This document shows, in pieces, positions 63,790-64,000 of a stretch of 64,000 nt of DNA. This stretch comes from Paracoccaceae bacterium Fryx2 (GTDB lineage: Bacteria > Pseudomonadota > Alphaproteobacteria > Rhodobacterales > Rhodobacteraceae), in NCBI GenBank assembly GCA_032334235.1, contig JAVSGI010000003.1, positions 806,001 through 870,000 of the forward strand, written 5' to 3'. Both the position numbers and the translations under genes were made by a program. The notes below the pieces were generated by a model. That model was not told where the DNA came from, made no database searches, and saw only the letters and a list, made by a program, of their open reading frames with translations. Position 1 is the first letter of the stretch; every line of letters starts with the position of its first letter.

Positions 63790-64000
63790 CCCAGTTGTCC
63801 TTACCCCTTGCCCCGGACCCCGAATTCGCCGCGCGCGAAGCGGGGCGGTTGCTGTTCGCCGGGCCGGTCGATTTCGTCAAGGGCGTGGTGGCAATGCCCG
63901 GCCTGCCCCCGGCCGACCGCCTGGAAGTGTGCTTTGCAGGGCGGTCGAACGTCGGGAAATCCAGCCTGATCAACGCGCTGACCGGGCGCAAGTCGCTGGC
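63786..64000 (+). CDS. engB: Ribosome biogenesis GTPase EngB/YsxC (N-terminal part)
   Basis: Starts at GTG overlapping the MOSC gene stop. About 71 codons are present before the window ends, with the family P-loop [19 protein letters not shown] small GTPase that assists 50S assembly. The C-terminal rest is outside. Confidence 0.93.
   Translation, partial: MTQLSLPLAPDPEFAAREAGRLLFAGPVDFVKGVVAMPGLPPADRLEVCFAGRSNVGKSSLINALTGRKSL

Overview
The window is about 64 kb of high-GC chromosomal DNA from an alphaproteobacterium, most likely Rhodobacteraceae (Paracoccus/Rhodobacter-like). This is judged from the protein sequences, the gene-transfer-agent (GTA)-like tail genes, the cryptochrome-like photolyase and the rpmH-rnpA-yidD-yidC block. 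No species call is possible from sequence alone.

Layout. (1) 1-5211: a cut-off exported protein gene, an IS5-family fragment, a universal stress protein gene, and a complete tctC-tctB-tctA tricarboxylate transporter operon. (2) 5212-27745: an IS graveyard. It holds IS66, IS256, IS3 (two identical copies), IS21 (three near-complete and one relic), IS5, IS1634 and IS630 elements. They have cut up a prophage/GTA-type tail module (DUF2163, 'megatron' baseplate protein, holin-like protein, acyl-CoA-transferase-like tail gene). tRNA-Ser(GCU) sits in this zone next to the 3' end of a large serine recombinase gene. IS21 lies inside an IS5-type element, which lies inside the megatron gene; target duplications support both steps. 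(3) 25878-45704: a block that looks like a general-stress-response island. It has a NepR-like small protein; an IS630-interrupted exported protein; DUF378, alpha/beta-hydrolase and BON-domain genes; the Ku-LigD end-joining operon; a glycan operon with unusual multi-enzyme fusions; a 24-residue membrane peptide with a larger membrane protein; a photolyase with a DUF2256 zinc-ribbon protein; and a conserved family often annotated SHOCT. Six start sites in this block have a GGAAC-N16/17-NGTT motif 30-45 nt upstream, which resembles sigma-EcfG promoters. (4) 45917-53539: an ArsR/SRPBCC operon, a phospholipase D family gene, a HlyD plus two ABC-2 permease operon without an ATPase, and tRNA-Arg(ACG). 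(5) 53611-64000: housekeeping. A sensor kinase, a flavin disulfide reductase with a TVP38 membrane protein, rpmH-rnpA-yidD, ttcA, a GGDEF/EAL protein, yidC, a MOSC protein and the start of engB.

How the parts fit. rpmH to engB is the classical ribosome/RNase P/membrane-insertion neighbourhood. The tct operon should import a carboxylate using a periplasmic binding protein. The candidate stress island combines double-strand-break repair (Ku/LigD), light-dependent repair (photolyase), envelope functions (BON, small membrane proteins, glycan enzymes) and a possible anti-sigma factor. The most novel part is the operon at 34812-41591. It encodes a glycosyltransferase, a 1084-residue glycosyltransferase/Gfo-Idh-MocA/dehydrogenase-like triple fusion, and a 763-residue glycosyltransferase/clan GH-A glycosidase fusion.
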